Origin: Actinomycetes bacterium
GTDB taxonomy: Bacteria > Actinomycetota > Acidimicrobiia > Acidimicrobiales > Ilumatobacteraceae
Direction of reading: 5' to 3'
Length of the DNA stretch: 64,000 nt
Assembly: GCA_029782355.1 (NCBI GenBank)
Contig: JAKOUY010000023.1
Location: 310,001-374,000, forward strand
Of this stretch, positions 44,139-53,844 are shown one piece after another. The notes under the pieces were generated by a model that saw only the letters and a list, made by a program, of their open reading frames with translations, was not told the DNA's origin and did not search any database. The first letter of the stretch is position 1, and each line of letters begins with the position of its first letter. The translations under genes were made by a program, and so were the position numbers.

Positions 44139-44967
44139 GCTGCCGGAGGTCGAGACCGTCCGGCGTGGTCTCGACCGTCACGTCACCGGCCGGCGGGTGG
44201 TCGACGTGGAGGTCGGCCGGTTGCGCACGGTCCGGCGGACCTCCGCCGAGGCGTTGGCCGCCGGACTGCGCGGGGCGACCATCACCGGTGTCGAGCGGCG
44301 TGGCAAGTACCTGCTGGCGCGGCTGGACACCGGCGAGACGCTGATGATCCACCTGCGGATGAGCGGGCGGGTGCTGCTCAGCCCGCCCGGCGCGCCCCGG
44401 CCGGCGCACACCCACGTCGTGCTGCACCTCGATTCCGGCCAGGAGCTGTGGTTCGTCGATCCGCGGACCTTCGGCGAGATGGTCGTGTTCGACCCGGCCG
44501 AGGTGGCCGTCGAACTGCCCGAGCTGCACCACCTCGGCCGTGACCCGGTGACCGACGGGCTCACACGGGGCGAGCTGTCCAGGATGCTTGCCGGCCGGCA
44601 CCGCCAGCTGAAGGCGTTGCTCCTCGACCAGCACGTCGTCGCCGGGATCGGCAACATCTACTGCGACGAGATCCTCCACCGCGCCCGGCTCCGTCCTGAC
44701 CGTCCGGCCAGCAGCGTGACGCCGGCGGAGATCACCCGGTTGCACCGGAGCATCCACGCGGTCCTCGGCGCGGCCATCGCCGCCGGCGGCAGCACGCTGT
44801 CGGACACCCAGTACGTCGACGTGATGGGAGACGGGGGGACCTTCCAGCTCGACCACCGGGTCTACGATCGTGCCGGGCAGCGCTGCCGGACCTGCCGGCG
44901 GGACACCATCGTGCGCATCGTGTGCGCCGGACGCCCGACCTGCTTCTGCCCGACGTGCCAGGTCTGA
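44131..44967 (+). CDS. mutM: Formamidopyrimidine-DNA glycosylase
   Basis: 278-aa Fpg: removes 8-oxoguanine and cuts the strand. Catalytic Pro after Met in MPELPEVETVRRGLD, Lys in RRGKYLLARL, H2TH region with IGNIYCDEILHRA, and a C-terminal zinc finger with Cys pairs CRTC and CPTC in the last 30 residues. Conserved place between rnc and smc. ATG 44131 overlaps rnc by 8 bases. Confidence 0.96.
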   Translation: MPELPEVETVRRGLDRHVTGRRVVDVEVGRLRTVRRTSAEALAAGLRGATITGVERRGKYLLARLDTGETLMIHLRMSGRVLLSPPGAPRPAHTHVVLHLDSGQELWFVDPRTFGEMVVFDPAEVAVELPELHHLGRDPVTDGLTRGELSRMLAGRHRQLKALLLDQHVVAGIGNIYCDEILHRARLRPDRPASSVTPAEITRLHRSIHAVLGAAIAAGGSTLSDTQYVDVMGDGGTFQLDHRVYDRAGQRCRTCRRDTIVRIVCAGRPTCFCPTCQV

Positions 44968-44985
44968 GCGGGCCCGGCGCCCACG

Positions 44986-44991
44986 TAGCAT
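44986..44991 (+). promoter_or_regulatory. -10 box of acyltransferase gene (leaderless)
   Basis: TAGCAT, 7 bases before GTG 44999. Confidence 0.5.
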
Positions 44992-44998
44992 CGGGCGC

Positions 44999-46171
44999 GT
45001 GCCACGCACCGCTGCGCCCGTCCCCGCCACGGGCGGGACCAGTCCGGGGGACCAGCGCTTCGCGGGTCTCGACGGGTTGCGGGCGTTGGCCATCGCCGTG
45101 GTCGTGGTGCACAACTACGCCTTCAAGGACGACGGCCGACTGACCAGCCTGCGGGCCGGCTACATCGGCGTCACCCTGTTCTTCGCCCTCAGCGGGTTCC
45201 TGATCACCGCCCTGCTGGTCGCCGAGTTCGACGAGGCCGGGCGGTTGCGGATCGGCGCCTTCTACGTCCGGCGGGCCTACCGGCTGCTCCCGGCGCTGGC
45301 CGTGACCCTGGCCCTGCTGCTGCTCACCGGGTGGCACACCCGTCAGCCGTGGCGAGCCCAGTTCGTCCACACCGGCGCGGTGCTCGGCTACGTGTTCAAC
45401 TGGTGGCACGGCGCCCATCCGATCACCGAGGGCTGGGGGCCGCTGTGGTCGCTGTCGGTGGAGGAGCAGTTCTACATCGTCTGGCCGGTGCTGCTGTGGG
45501 GGGTGCTGGCGCTCAGCGGGTGGCGTCGGCGGGGTCGCCGAGCAGCGCCGACGGCGACCATGGTGATCATCGCTGCCGCGGCTTGCTTCGCCGGATGGCG
45601 CACCTGGCGTTGGTGGCACGGCGCCAGCCAGGACCGCCTGTACAGCGGGACCGACATGCGCGTCGACGCCCTCCTGCTGGGCGCCGCCCTCGGGGTGATG
45701 GTCGTCGCCCGACCGTCGCTGCTGGGAGCCGCGCGCCGCCTCGGTACCTGGCTGATGCCGGCGCTCGTGGCCTTCCTGGCCGTCGCCGTCCTCGGGAGCG
45801 CGGTCAACCCGGGGCGTTCGCCCGGGTGGACGTTCGGGCCGGGGATGACGGCGGTGGGGGTGCTCAGCACGGCCATCGTCGCCCTCGCCGTGGCAGCGCC
45901 TCGCGACCTGCTGGCCGCCCGGCTCCTGGACTCCAGGGTGGCCACCTGGGTCGGGCGACGGTCGTATGCCATCTACCTGCTGCACATGCCGGTCAAGGAG
46001 GGCCTCGACGCCGTCGTCCACTCGGGTGGCAGCGCCCGCGCCGCCGCGGCCCTCGTGCTCACCCTCGTCGCCGCGGCCTGGAGCGGCCGATTCGTCGAGC
46101 GGCCGGCTCTGGCCCGGGTGCCTCGCTGGGCTCGGCGGCGTACCGGGGTGACGCCGGCTCCCGCTCGCTGA
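44999..46171 (+). CDS. Acyltransferase 3 (OafA/YrhL) family membrane protein
   Basis: 390 aa, about ten transmembrane helices. Acyltransferase-3 marks: GLDGLRALAIAVVVVHNYAF (catalytic-like His in VVVHN), FFALSGFLITALLVAEF, RRAYRLLPALAV, PLWSLSVEEQFYIVWPVLLW, and RRSYAIYLLHMPVKE. Transfers acyl groups to a sugar or cell-surface lipid; acceptor unknown. It sits between mutM and smc, a position not seen in typical actinobacteria. A second family member is at 61212-62342. Confidence 0.88.
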   Translation: MPRTAAPVPATGGTSPGDQRFAGLDGLRALAIAVVVVHNYAFKDDGRLTSLRAGYIGVTLFFALSGFLITALLVAEFDEAGRLRIGAFYVRRAYRLLPALAVTLALLLLTGWHTRQPWRAQFVHTGAVLGYVFNWWHGAHPITEGWGPLWSLSVEEQFYIVWPVLLWGVLALSGWRRRGRRAAPTATMVIIAAAACFAGWRTWRWWHGASQDRLYSGTDMRVDALLLGAALGVMVVARPSLLGAARRLGTWLMPALVAFLAVAVLGSAVNPGRSPGWTFGPGMTAVGVLSTAIVALAVAAPRDLLAARLLDSRVATWVGRRSYAIYLLHMPVKEGLDAVVHSGGSARAAAALVLTLVAAAWSGRFVERPALARVPRWARRRTGVTPAPAR

Positions 46172-46201
46172 GCGGTCCCGGGGACACCCGGGGGCGTCCG
46201 G

Positions 46202-46207
46202 TAGGGT
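46202..46207 (+). promoter_or_regulatory. -10 box of smc (leaderless)
   Basis: TAGGGT, 9 bases before GTG 46217. Confidence 0.45.
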
Positions 46208-46216
46208 CGAGGGGCC

Positions 46217-49200
46217 GTGTTCCTCAAGTCGATGACCCTCAAGGGCTTCAAGTCGTTCGCCGACTCGACGACCCTGCAGCTCGAGCCCGGCGTCACCGTG
46301 GTGGTCGGACCGAACGGATCCGGCAAGTCGAACGTGGTCGACGCCATCGCCTGGGTGCTCGGGGCCCAGGCGCCCAGCGCGGTGCGCAGCCAGAAGATGG
46401 ACGACGTCATCTTCGCCGGGACGGCCAAGCGCCCGGCGCTGGGCCGGGCCGAGGTCGCCCTCACCATCGACAACTCGGCCGGACTCCTCCCGATCGAGTT
46501 CACCGAGGTCACGGTGTCGCGCACGCTGTTCCGCAGCGGCGAGAGCGAGTATGCGATCAACGGCGTCAACTGCCGGCTGCTCGACGTCCAGGAGCTGCTC
46601 AGCGATGCCGGAGTCGGCCGCCAGCAGCACGTCATCGTCAGCCAGGGTCAGATCGACGGCGTGCTCAATGCCCGCCCGGAGGACCGCCGGGCGATCATCG
46701 AGGAAGCCGCCGGCGTGCTGAAGTACCGCAAGCGCCGGGAGAAGGCGGCTCGGCGCCTGGACGCCACGGACGCCAGCCTGGTGCGGGTCCAGGACCTGCT
46801 GCGCGAGGTGCGCCGCCAGCTGCGTCCGCTGGAGCGTCAGGCGGAGGCCGCCCGCCGCCACGGCGAGTTGATCGGCGAACTGCGCGCCCTGCAGATCTTC
46901 CTGGCCGGCCGGGAGATCGCCGGGTTGCGCACCCGGCTGGCCTCCAGTGCCAACGCCCGTCAGCAGGCTGCCCAGCGCGACCACGACCTGCGTGCCGAGC
47001 TCAGCGCCCTGGACACGGCGGTGATCGCCGCCGAGTCCGAGCTGACCGCCCGGGGTGACTTCGACCTCGGCGACGAGCTGGTGCGCGTCGAGCAACTGCG
47101 TGAGCGGGCCCGCGGGGTGGCCGCGGTGCTGGTCGAGCGGCGTCGCAGCATGGAGCGCGATCGCGGGCAGCTGATGGACAGCGGCTTGGTCGCCAACCTC
47201 GAAGCGGAGGCCGCCCGGGTGGCCGACGAGCTCGATGCCGTGTCGGCCGAGCTGGCCGGCCTGGAACCCCAGGCCGAGCAACTGCACGAGGACGAGGCGG
47301 CGTTCGCCGCCCATCGCCAGCGGGCGGTCGCCGACCTGGACGACGAGGCGCCCGGATCCAGCGCGGCGTCCGCCGCGGCCGAGGTCCGCGGCGAGCTGCG
47401 CAGCCTGCGTGCCAACCATGAGCGGACCATGGCCGAGCAGCAGCGCGTCGCCCAGCGCATCGATGCCCTGGCGGCGCGCTCGGCGCTCCTGGAGGGCGAG
47501 GCGGCGCGCCTCCTGGCCGATTGCGAGGCGGCCGAGGGAGCCGAGCTCGGGTTGGTCGCCGCGCTGGACGACGCCGAACGGGCCAAGGTGGCGGCCGAGG
47601 CGAGGGTCGCCGAGCTCGGCGCGGCTCGCCAGCGGGTGGCCGAGGAAGCCGGCACCTGGCGGGCCCGGGCCGATGCCCTGGCACAAGCCCTGGAGCACGC
47701 CAGGGCCCGGGCCGGGGCCGAGCACCTGGCCGGGATCGACGGCGTCCTGGGCACCGTGCTCGACCTGGTGGAGATCGACGCCGGGTGGGAGCCGGCCGTG
47801 GAAGCCGCCCTTGGCGAGGCGCTGCAGGCCGTCGTCGTCGCCTCGCCCGACGCCGGGCGGGCCGCCCTGGCGTCCTTGCATGCCGCCGACCTCAGCGGCG
47901 CCGTCCTGGCGCTCGGCGCCACCCGGCGGGCGACCGTCCCACCGGCGGCCGGCACGCCGGTTCGCCCGCACGTGCGCGCCCGCCGCGCCGGCATGGACGG
48001 GGTGCTCGATGCGGTGCTCGGTGGCGCGGTGCGGGTCGACTCGTGGTCCGATGCCGTCGAGGCGATCCTCCACCATCCGGATGCGCTGATCGTCACCGAT
48101 CACGGCGACCGCTTCGGTTCCAGCGGCTGGCGGATCGGTGTGGCCGGGGCCGGCGCCACGGCGGCAGCGCTGACCGACGCCGCCGAGCGAGCCGATCGGG
48201 CCGCCGCCGAGCTCGACGCCTGCGATCAGCGCCTGATGGCCGCCCACGCTGCCCAGCAGGCCGCGCTGCGCACCGTTGCCGAGGCGATCGCCGTGCTGGA
48301 CGACCACGACGCTCGGTTCTCGGCCACCTCCGAGCGCCTGGCACGCACCAAGGCCGACCACCGCGACACGTCGGCCGAGCTGGAGAGCCTGCACCGGTCG
48401 GCAACCGACACGGCCTCGGCGTCGTCCGGCGAGGCTGGCCGCCTGGCCGAGCTCGAGGGCCTCCTGCCGGGGTTGGAGGCCGACGAGGCAGCGGAGACCG
48501 AGGCCGCTCGGCGGCGTCACGAGGTGCGCACCTCGGTGGAGACGGCCGCCGCCGAGCTGCGCCACCGCCGCCAGCAACTGGAGCTCCGCCGGGCCTCGTT
48601 GGACGAGCGCCGGCAGCTGTTGACCAGACGGGCCGAGGAGACCGAGCGGCGCTTGCAGACCGACCAGGAGGCCCGCGCCCGGTCCGCGCAGCGCCGGCAG
48701 GTCCTCGAGCGCTCGCTGGGAGCGGTCGACCGCCTCGCCGCGCTCGTCGATGGCCATCGCCGGTCGGTCGAGGCTCGCCATGCCGTGCTCAGCGACCTCC
48801 GCCGCCGCCAGAGCGACGAGGTTCGGGCCATCGCCTCCCGGCTCGACGAGGCCCGCCGCACCCGCCAGGCCACCGAGCGCCAGCTCGACGAACTGCGCGA
48901 GCACTCCCGCCGCCTCGACGTCGACGAGGCCGAGCTGCGCCTGCGCCTCGAAGCAGCGGTGGAAACCCTCCGGCGAGATCACGACCTCGAACCGCACGCC
49001 GCCGAGTCCGCCGAGCAGCCGGCCCTGCCCGAGGGCGTCCCGGCGCCCGCCCGGGCCCGGGAGCTGGAGCGCGAGCTGCGCCTGCTGGGCCCGATCAACC
49101 CGCTGGCCCTGGAGGAGTTCAACGAGCTCCAACAGCGCCATGCCTTCCTCGAGGAGCAACTGGAGGATGTCCGCTCCACCCGCCGCGAGCTCCTCCGGGT

Positions 49201-49684
49201 GATCCGCGCCGTCGACCAGGAGATCCAGTCGGTGTTCGCCGCGGCCTACGCCGACGTCAGCGGGCACTTCACGACGCTCTTCTCGTCGCTGTTCCCGGGT
49301 GGCGCCGGCCGGCTGATCCTGACCAACCCGGACGACCTGCTGAACACGGGCATCGAGATCGAGGCCAAGCCCAGCGGCAAGAACGTCAAGAAGCTGTCGC
49401 TGCTGTCGGGCGGCGAGCGCTCGCTCACCGCACTGGCCTACCTGTTCGCCGTGTTCCGCAGCCGGCCGTCGCCGTTCTACGTGATGGACGAGGTCGAGGC
49501 GGCCCTCGACGACGTCAACCTGCACCGCTTCCTCGGCTTGATCGCCGAGTTCCGCGCCGAGGCTCAGCTGCTGATCGTCAGCCACCAGAAGCGGACGATG
49601 GAGGCCGGTGACTGCTTGCTGGGCGTGACCATGCAGCCGGGCGGTTCGTCGAAGGTCGTGACCGAGCGGGTGACCACCAGCTGA
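46217..49684 (+). CDS. smc: Chromosome segregation protein SMC
   Basis: 1155-aa condensin ATPase. Walker A VVVGPNGSGKSNVVDAIAWV (~28-47), a coiled coil (~165-500), hinge (~505-630), a second coiled coil (~640-980), and the C-terminal ATPase half: signature LSGGERSLTALAYL (~1063) and Walker B FYVMDEVEAALDDVN. Ala/Arg/Glu-rich coils are typical for high-GC genomes. GTG 46217. ScpA/ScpB are not nearby. Convergent with the TauE-like gene, 25 bases apart. Confidence 0.97.
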   Translation: MFLKSMTLKGFKSFADSTTLQLEPGVTVVVGPNGSGKSNVVDAIAWVLGAQAPSAVRSQKMDDVIFAGTAKRPALGRAEVALTIDNSAGLLPIEFTEVTVSRTLFRSGESEYAINGVNCRLLDVQELLSDAGVGRQQHVIVSQGQIDGVLNARPEDRRAIIEEAAGVLKYRKRREKAARRLDATDASLVRVQDLLREVRRQLRPLERQAEAARRHGELIGELRALQIFLAGREIAGLRTRLASSANARQQAAQRDHDLRAELSALDTAVIAAESELTARGDFDLGDELVRVEQLRERARGVAAVLVERRRSMERDRGQLMDSGLVANLEAEAARVADELDAVSAELAGLEPQAEQLHEDEAAFAAHRQRAVADLDDEAPGSSAASAAAEVRGELRSLRANHERTMAEQQRVAQRIDALAARSALLEGEAARLLADCEAAEGAELGLVAALDDAERAKVAAEARVAELGAARQRVAEEAGTWRARADALAQALEHARARAGAEHLAGIDGVLGTVLDLVEIDAGWEPAVEAALGEALQAVVVASPDAGRAALASLHAADLSGAVLALGATRRATVPPAAGTPVRPHVRARRAGMDGVLDAVLGGAVRVDSWSDAVEAILHHPDALIVTDHGDRFGSSGWRIGVAGAGATAAALTDAAERADRAAAELDACDQRLMAAHAAQQAALRTVAEAIAVLDDHDARFSATSERLARTKADHRDTSAELESLHRSATDTASASSGEAGRLAELEGLLPGLEADEAAETEAARRRHEVRTSVETAAAELRHRRQQLELRRASLDERRQLLTRRAEETERRLQTDQEARARSAQRRQVLERSLGAVDRLAALVDGHRRSVEARHAVLSDLRRRQSDEVRAIASRLDEARRTRQATERQLDELREHSRRLDVDEAELRLRLEAAVETLRRDHDLEPHAAESAEQPALPEGVPAPARARELERELRLLGPINPLALEEFNELQQRHAFLEEQLEDVRSTRRELLRVIRAVDQEIQSVFAAAYADVSGHFTTLFSSLFPGGAGRLILTNPDDLLNTGIEIEAKPSGKNVKKLSLLSGGERSLTALAYLFAVFRSRPSPFYVMDEVEAALDDVNLHRFLGLIAEFRAEAQLLIVSHQKRTMEAGDCLLGVTMQPGGSSKVVTERVTTS

Positions 49685-49709
49685 CCGGTCCGATCACCGA
49701 GCGCTGCGC

Positions 49710-50492
49710 TCAGATCACCTTGAGCAGCTTGAGCCCGCTGGCTAGGAGCACGACCACCAGCACCGGGCGGATCACCCGGTCCGGAGCGCGGGCCGATGCC
49801 AGGCTGCCGATCAGCACGCCCGGCAGGGCCCCGAGCACCAGCCAGCCCACGAGGGACGCCGACACCTGACCGAAGATCATGTGGGCGACGGTGGCCGACC
49901 CGACCAGCGGGATGGCCTGGGCCAGGTCGGTGCCCACCAACTGCGCCGAGCTGAGGTGCGGGTAGGCCCACATCAACAGCACGATCATCAGCGAACCCGA
50001 CCCGACCGACGTCAGCCCGACGACCGCGCCCCCGAGCACGCCGATCCCCACCAGCACGGCCGGCAGATGTCGTGGCTCCGGTGCGGCGTACGTCCCGGAG
50101 CGGCGCCGCTTGGCCACCAGTGCGGCCTTGGCGACGATGGCCGAGGCCGCCAGCACCAGTGCCACGCCCAGCACCGACTTCAGCGAGCGCTGCAGCACCG
50201 AGGCGCCCGACCAGTCGAGCAGCGCGGCGGCGGCGAACGCTGCCGGCACCGACCCGACGCAGAGCCAGGTCACCAGGCGACGATCGATCGTGCCGTGGCG
50301 CCGATGGACGAGCGCGCCGAGCGGCTTGATCGCCAGGGAGACGACCAGGTCGCTGGACACCGCCGTGAGCGGATCGACCTTGAACAGCAGCACCAGCATC
50401 GGGGTGAGCAGGGCGCCGCCGCCCATGCCGGTCAGGCCGATCACGGACCCGGCGAGGATGCCGCCCGTGACGAGCGCGAGCGGGTCGGCCAT
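49710..50492 (-). CDS. TauE/SafE family sulfite/anion exporter
   Basis: 260-aa membrane protein with about 8 helices in two repeats; each begins with a glycine-rich TauE motif: LVTGGILAGSVIGLTGMGGG and GVLGGAVVGLTSVGSGS. TauE/SafE proteins move sulfite, organosulfonates or other anions, direction uncertain. ATG 50492. The in-frame extension to 50870 runs antisense to the PotA-like gene and is not conserved. Divergent from that gene across 112 bases; convergent with smc. Confidence 0.88.
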   Translation of the reverse strand: MADPLALVTGGILAGSVIGLTGMGGGALLTPMLVLLFKVDPLTAVSSDLVVSLAIKPLGALVHRRHGTIDRRLVTWLCVGSVPAAFAAAALLDWSGASVLQRSLKSVLGVALVLAASAIVAKAALVAKRRRSGTYAAPEPRHLPAVLVGIGVLGGAVVGLTSVGSGSLMIVLLMWAYPHLSSAQLVGTDLAQAIPLVGSATVAHMIFGQVSASLVGWLVLGALPGVLIGSLASARAPDRVIRPVLVVVLLASGLKLLKVI

Positions 50493-50569
50493 GCCGGGCC
50501 AGCATACGGACGGCGCCCGGCGATGGTCGGGAATCCAGCGGGTCGTTTCGGCGCGATCGGGCGGCCGAG

Positions 50570-50575
50570 TAGCGT
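50570..50575 (+). promoter_or_regulatory. -10 box of the PotABCD-like operon
   Basis: TAGCGT, 29 bases before GTG 50605, with a GGGGGAGCG ribosome site between. Confidence 0.4.
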
Positions 50576-50604
50576 GGCGGGGACGCCGACACGGGGGGAG
50601 CGAG

Positions 50605-51672
50605 GTGGTCGAGGATCTGGGCAGCGCCGGGGAGCGCCACGTATCGGCGCCGAGTCGCGGCGCGCCGGCGATCCAACTGGTCGGCGTGCGCAAGTCGTTC
50701 GGCGAGGTCGCCGCAGTCGACGGGGTCGACCTCAGCATCGCCGCCGGGGAGTTCTTCTCCCTGCTCGGACCGTCGGGCAGCGGGAAGACCACGGTCCTGC
50801 GGATGATCGCCGGGTTCGAGGTGCCCACGGCCGGGGCGGTGCTGCTCGACGGCCAGGACGTCACCCGCACGCCGCCCTACGACCGCGACGTCAACACCGT
50901 GTTCCAGGACTACGCCCTGTTCCCGCACATGAACGTCCGTCGCAACGTCGAGTACGGCATGCGCGTCCGGGGTGTGCCGGCCTCCGAACGTCGCCGCCGG
51001 GCCGGCGAGATGCTGGACATCGTCCGCCTCGGCGGGTTCGCCGAGCGCAAGCCGAGCCAGCTGAGCGGTGGCCAGCGCCAGCGGGTCGCCCTGGCCCGGG
51101 CGCTGGTGAACCACCCCACCGTGCTCCTGCTCGACGAACCACTCGGCGCCCTCGACCTCAAACTGCGCGAGGAGATGCAGGTCGAGTTGAAGGCCATCCA
51201 GCGCCAGGTCGGGATCACCTTCGTCTTCGTCACCCACGACCAGGGCGAGGCCCTGTCGATGAGCAGCCGCGTCGCGGTGTTCAACCACGGTCGGATCGAG
51301 CAGGTCGGCACGCCACGGGAGATCTACGACCAGCCGGCGTCGGCGTTCGTCGCCGGCTTCGTCGGTTCGTCGAACGTGCTCGGGGTCCCCGTCAGCACCC
51401 GATTGTTCGGGGTCGCCGCGGTGCACTCGGTGCGCCCGGAGTCGGTCCACCTGGCCGACGCGGGCCGGGCCGATCCGGTGGACGGGGTCCGGGTCGGCGG
51501 GACGATCGCCGACGTCCAATACCTCGGAGCCGGAACCAAGGTGCGCGTGGCCATCGACGCAGAGTCGGTGCTCACCGTCACCGACACCAGTGAACGGCTG
51601 GCCGGCCGGCAGGTCGGCGCGCCCGTCGACGTGATCATCCCCCCCGGCGCCCCGTTCCAGGTGGCCGGCTGA
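50605..51672 (+). CDS. Polyamine-type ABC transporter ATPase (PotA-like)
   Basis: 355 aa. ATPase domain (~20-255): Walker A LLGPSGSGKTTVLRMI, VFQDYALFPHMNV Q-loop region, signature LSGGQRQRVALARALV, Walker B LLLDEPLGALDLKLR, THDQ switch; then a TOBE domain (~275-355). Powers import of a polyamine or similar cation with the next three genes. GTG 50605 was chosen from the strong ribosome site. The operon order ATPase, binding protein, two permeases is unusual in placing the binding protein second. Confidence 0.92.
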   Translation: MVEDLGSAGERHVSAPSRGAPAIQLVGVRKSFGEVAAVDGVDLSIAAGEFFSLLGPSGSGKTTVLRMIAGFEVPTAGAVLLDGQDVTRTPPYDRDVNTVFQDYALFPHMNVRRNVEYGMRVRGVPASERRRRAGEMLDIVRLGGFAERKPSQLSGGQRQRVALARALVNHPTVLLLDEPLGALDLKLREEMQVELKAIQRQVGITFVFVTHDQGEALSMSSRVAVFNHGRIEQVGTPREIYDQPASAFVAGFVGSSNVLGVPVSTRLFGVAAVHSVRPESVHLADAGRADPVDGVRVGGTIADVQYLGAGTKVRVAIDAESVLTVTDTSERLAGRQVGAPVDVIIPPGAPFQVAG

Positions 51673-51748
51673 ACCGGCCCACCGTCCAGTCGCCAGCCGA
51701 CGACCTCGACCGACAACCACGACAAACCCACACGGAGGAGACCTACTC

Positions 51749-52921
51749 ATGCAACGTCGAACGATGGTGTTCACCGCAGCCGCTGCGCTGCTGGGCGTCG
51801 GCGCCGGGACGGCGTCGGCGACCACACCGCCCACCAGCGGTGCGGCCGGCCCGACCGACTACCACTGGACGCCGAACCCGAAGCTGACGGGCGAGGGTCA
51901 GACCAACATCATCGTCTGGGCTGGGTACGCCGAGGAAGCGTGGACCAAGCCGTTCACCCAGATGACCGGCTGCGCGGTCAACGTCAAGACCGCCAACTCC
52001 TCCGACGAGATGGTCCAGTTGATGCAGAGCGGCGAGTACGACGCGGTCTCGGCCTCGGGAGATGCCACCGAGCGACTGATCGCCGGGAACGAGGTGGTGG
52101 CCATCGACCCGGCCGAGTTCCCCAGCTACGCCCGGATCTACGACGACCTCAAGCTGAAGCAGTGGAACTCGGTGGACGGCAAGCCGATGGGCATTCCCCA
52201 CGGCCGGGGCGCCAACCTGCTGGTGTTCAACACCGAGGCACTGACCAGCCCGCCCGATTCGTGGGGGGTCATGTTCGACGGGGGAACGCCGGCCGACGGG
52301 CACATCTCGGTCTACGACAGCCCGATCTACATCGCCGACGCCGCGCTGTACCTGATGGCCACCAAGCCGGAGTTGAAGATCACCAACCCGTACGCCCTCG
52401 ATCAGACCCAGTTCGACGCGGCGATCGCCCTGCTGCAGAAGCAGAAGGGCATCACGACGCAGTACTGGTCGATCTACACCGACCAGCAGACCGCCCTCGA
52501 GGGCGGCAGCGTGCTGGCCGGCACCACCTGGCAGGTCATCGTCAACCTGGCCAAGGCCGACGGGGCGAAGATCGACGCGGTCAAGCCGAAGGAGGGTGCC
52601 ACCGGATGGTCGGACACCTGGATGCTGTCGTCGAAGGCGAAGAACCCGAACTGCGCCAAGCTGTGGATGGACTGGATCGCCTCCCCGTGGGCCAACGCCC
52701 AGGTCGCCGAGTACTTCGGTGAAGCGCCGAGCAACCAGGACGCCTGCGCACTGACGAGCGACCCCAACCACTGCACCACGTTCCATGCCGCCGAGACCGA
52801 CTACTGGAAGAACGTGTGGTACTGGACGACGGCGACGGAGAAGTGCCTCGACGGTCGCACCGACGTGACCTGTGTTCCGTACACCGAGTGGGTCAACGCT
52901 TGGACGAAGCTGCGCGCCTGA
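51749..52921 (+). CDS. Extracellular solute-binding protein, PotD-like
   Basis: 390 aa. Signal peptide (MQRRTMVFTAAAALLGVGAG, cleaved near ATA) without a lipobox Cys, so the protein is secreted or membrane-held by its partner. Bacterial extracellular solute-binding fold: IIVWAGYAEEAWTKPFTQM, SGEYDAVSASGDATERLIAG, GKPMGIPHGRGANLLVFNTE, and KLWMDWIASPWANAQVAEYF. Several Cys in the last third could form disulfides. Ligand likely spermidine/putrescine-like or another small cation. ATG 51749 has GGAGGAG 8 bases upstream. Confidence 0.9.
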   Translation: MQRRTMVFTAAAALLGVGAGTASATTPPTSGAAGPTDYHWTPNPKLTGEGQTNIIVWAGYAEEAWTKPFTQMTGCAVNVKTANSSDEMVQLMQSGEYDAVSASGDATERLIAGNEVVAIDPAEFPSYARIYDDLKLKQWNSVDGKPMGIPHGRGANLLVFNTEALTSPPDSWGVMFDGGTPADGHISVYDSPIYIADAALYLMATKPELKITNPYALDQTQFDAAIALLQKQKGITTQYWSIYTDQQTALEGGSVLAGTTWQVIVNLAKADGAKIDAVKPKEGATGWSDTWMLSSKAKNPNCAKLWMDWIASPWANAQVAEYFGEAPSNQDACALTSDPNHCTTFHAAETDYWKNVWYWTTATEKCLDGRTDVTCVPYTEWVNAWTKLRA

Positions 52922-53844
52922 GCTACGACGAAGCCGTCCTTCCCGGGGCCCCCACACCGGGGCCCCGGGCAGGGGCGCGGCTGAGTCGGGCCTTCACCCG
53001 CCGGTGGCTGGCGCTCGGCTCGCTGTTGACCCCGCCGGTCGCCTGGCTGGTCGTCATCTACATCGGGTCGTTGCTGGCACTGGTGGCCGTGGCGTTCTTC
53101 CGCCTCGACGGACGGACCCAGCGCCCGACCACGTCTCCGACGTTGGACAACCTCCGCCAGGCGTTCACCGTCGGCACCTACCTGCGCGTCGTCGGTCAGA
53201 GTGTGCTGGCCGCCGTGGCCGTCACCCTGCTGTCGGCCATGATCGCCGTGCCGGTGACGTTCTGCGTGGCCCGGATCCTCCCGCGGTGGATGCGTCGCGG
53301 CGTCGTCGTCGCCTTCCTCCTCCCGCTGTGGGCCGGATACCTGGTCAAGGCCTACGCCTGGAAGGCGATGCTGCGCCAGGGTTCCAAGTTCGGCGTCGAC
53401 AAGGCCGGTGGGTTCCTGGAGAGCACGTTCGGGTGGTCGCCAGGGTTCGGCTGGTTGGCGGTGATCCTGTCGCTCACGTACCTGTGGCTGCCCTACATGC
53501 TGCTGCCGGTGTACACGGGCATGGAGCGCCTGCCCAACTCGCTGATCGAGGCCTCCGGTGACCTGGGGGCCAAGCCTTGGCGGACCTTTCGCGACGTGGC
53601 CCTGCCGGTGCTGCTGCCGTCGATCGCTGCCGGGTCGATCTTCACGTTCTCGCTCTCGCTGGGCGACTACATCATCCCGGCCGTGGTCACGGAGCGGAAG
53701 GTGCTGATGATCGGCAACCTCGTCGAGCGCACCCTGCTGGCTCCCAACCAGCCGCTGGCCGCAGCGTTCACCCTGTGGCCGCTGCTGATCATCGTCGCCT
53801 ACCTCCTGGCCATGCGGGCCGCGGGCGCCTTCGAGAACGTCTGA
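52900..53844 (+). CDS. ABC transporter permease, PotB-like (start uncertain)
   Basis: 314 aa, about six helices. The EAA loop reads SLIEASGDLGAKPWRTFRDV (~205-225), the typical PotB/binding-protein-dependent permease site. The start is unclear: TTG 52900 (used), GTG 52888 or CTG 52918 all overlap the binding-protein stop; CTG 52918 would be a CTGA overlap like that at rnc. No ATG is available before the first helix. Ends with a TGATG overlap into the next permease. Confidence 0.85.
   Translation: MDEAARLSYDEAVLPGAPTPGPRAGARLSRAFTRRWLALGSLLTPPVAWLVVIYIGSLLALVAVAFFRLDGRTQRPTTSPTLDNLRQAFTVGTYLRVVGQSVLAAVAVTLLSAMIAVPVTFCVARILPRWMRRGVVVAFLLPLWAGYLVKAYAWKAMLRQGSKFGVDKAGGFLESTFGWSPGFGWLAVILSLTYLWLPYMLLPVYTGMERLPNSLIEASGDLGAKPWRTFRDVALPVLLPSIAAGSIFTFSLSLGDYIIPAVVTERKVLMIGNLVERTLLAPNQPLAAAFTLWPLLIIVAYLLAMRAAGAFENV

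Noticed and set aside
44732-49585. 1617-aa minus-strand reading frame across smc
   Set aside because: It is a shadow of smc and mutM in GC-rich DNA with no domain match; smc on the plus strand has full motifs.
49685-49709. Terminator between smc and the TauE gene
   Set aside because: Only a GAGCG/CGCTC 5-bp stem without T-tract, too weak to call.
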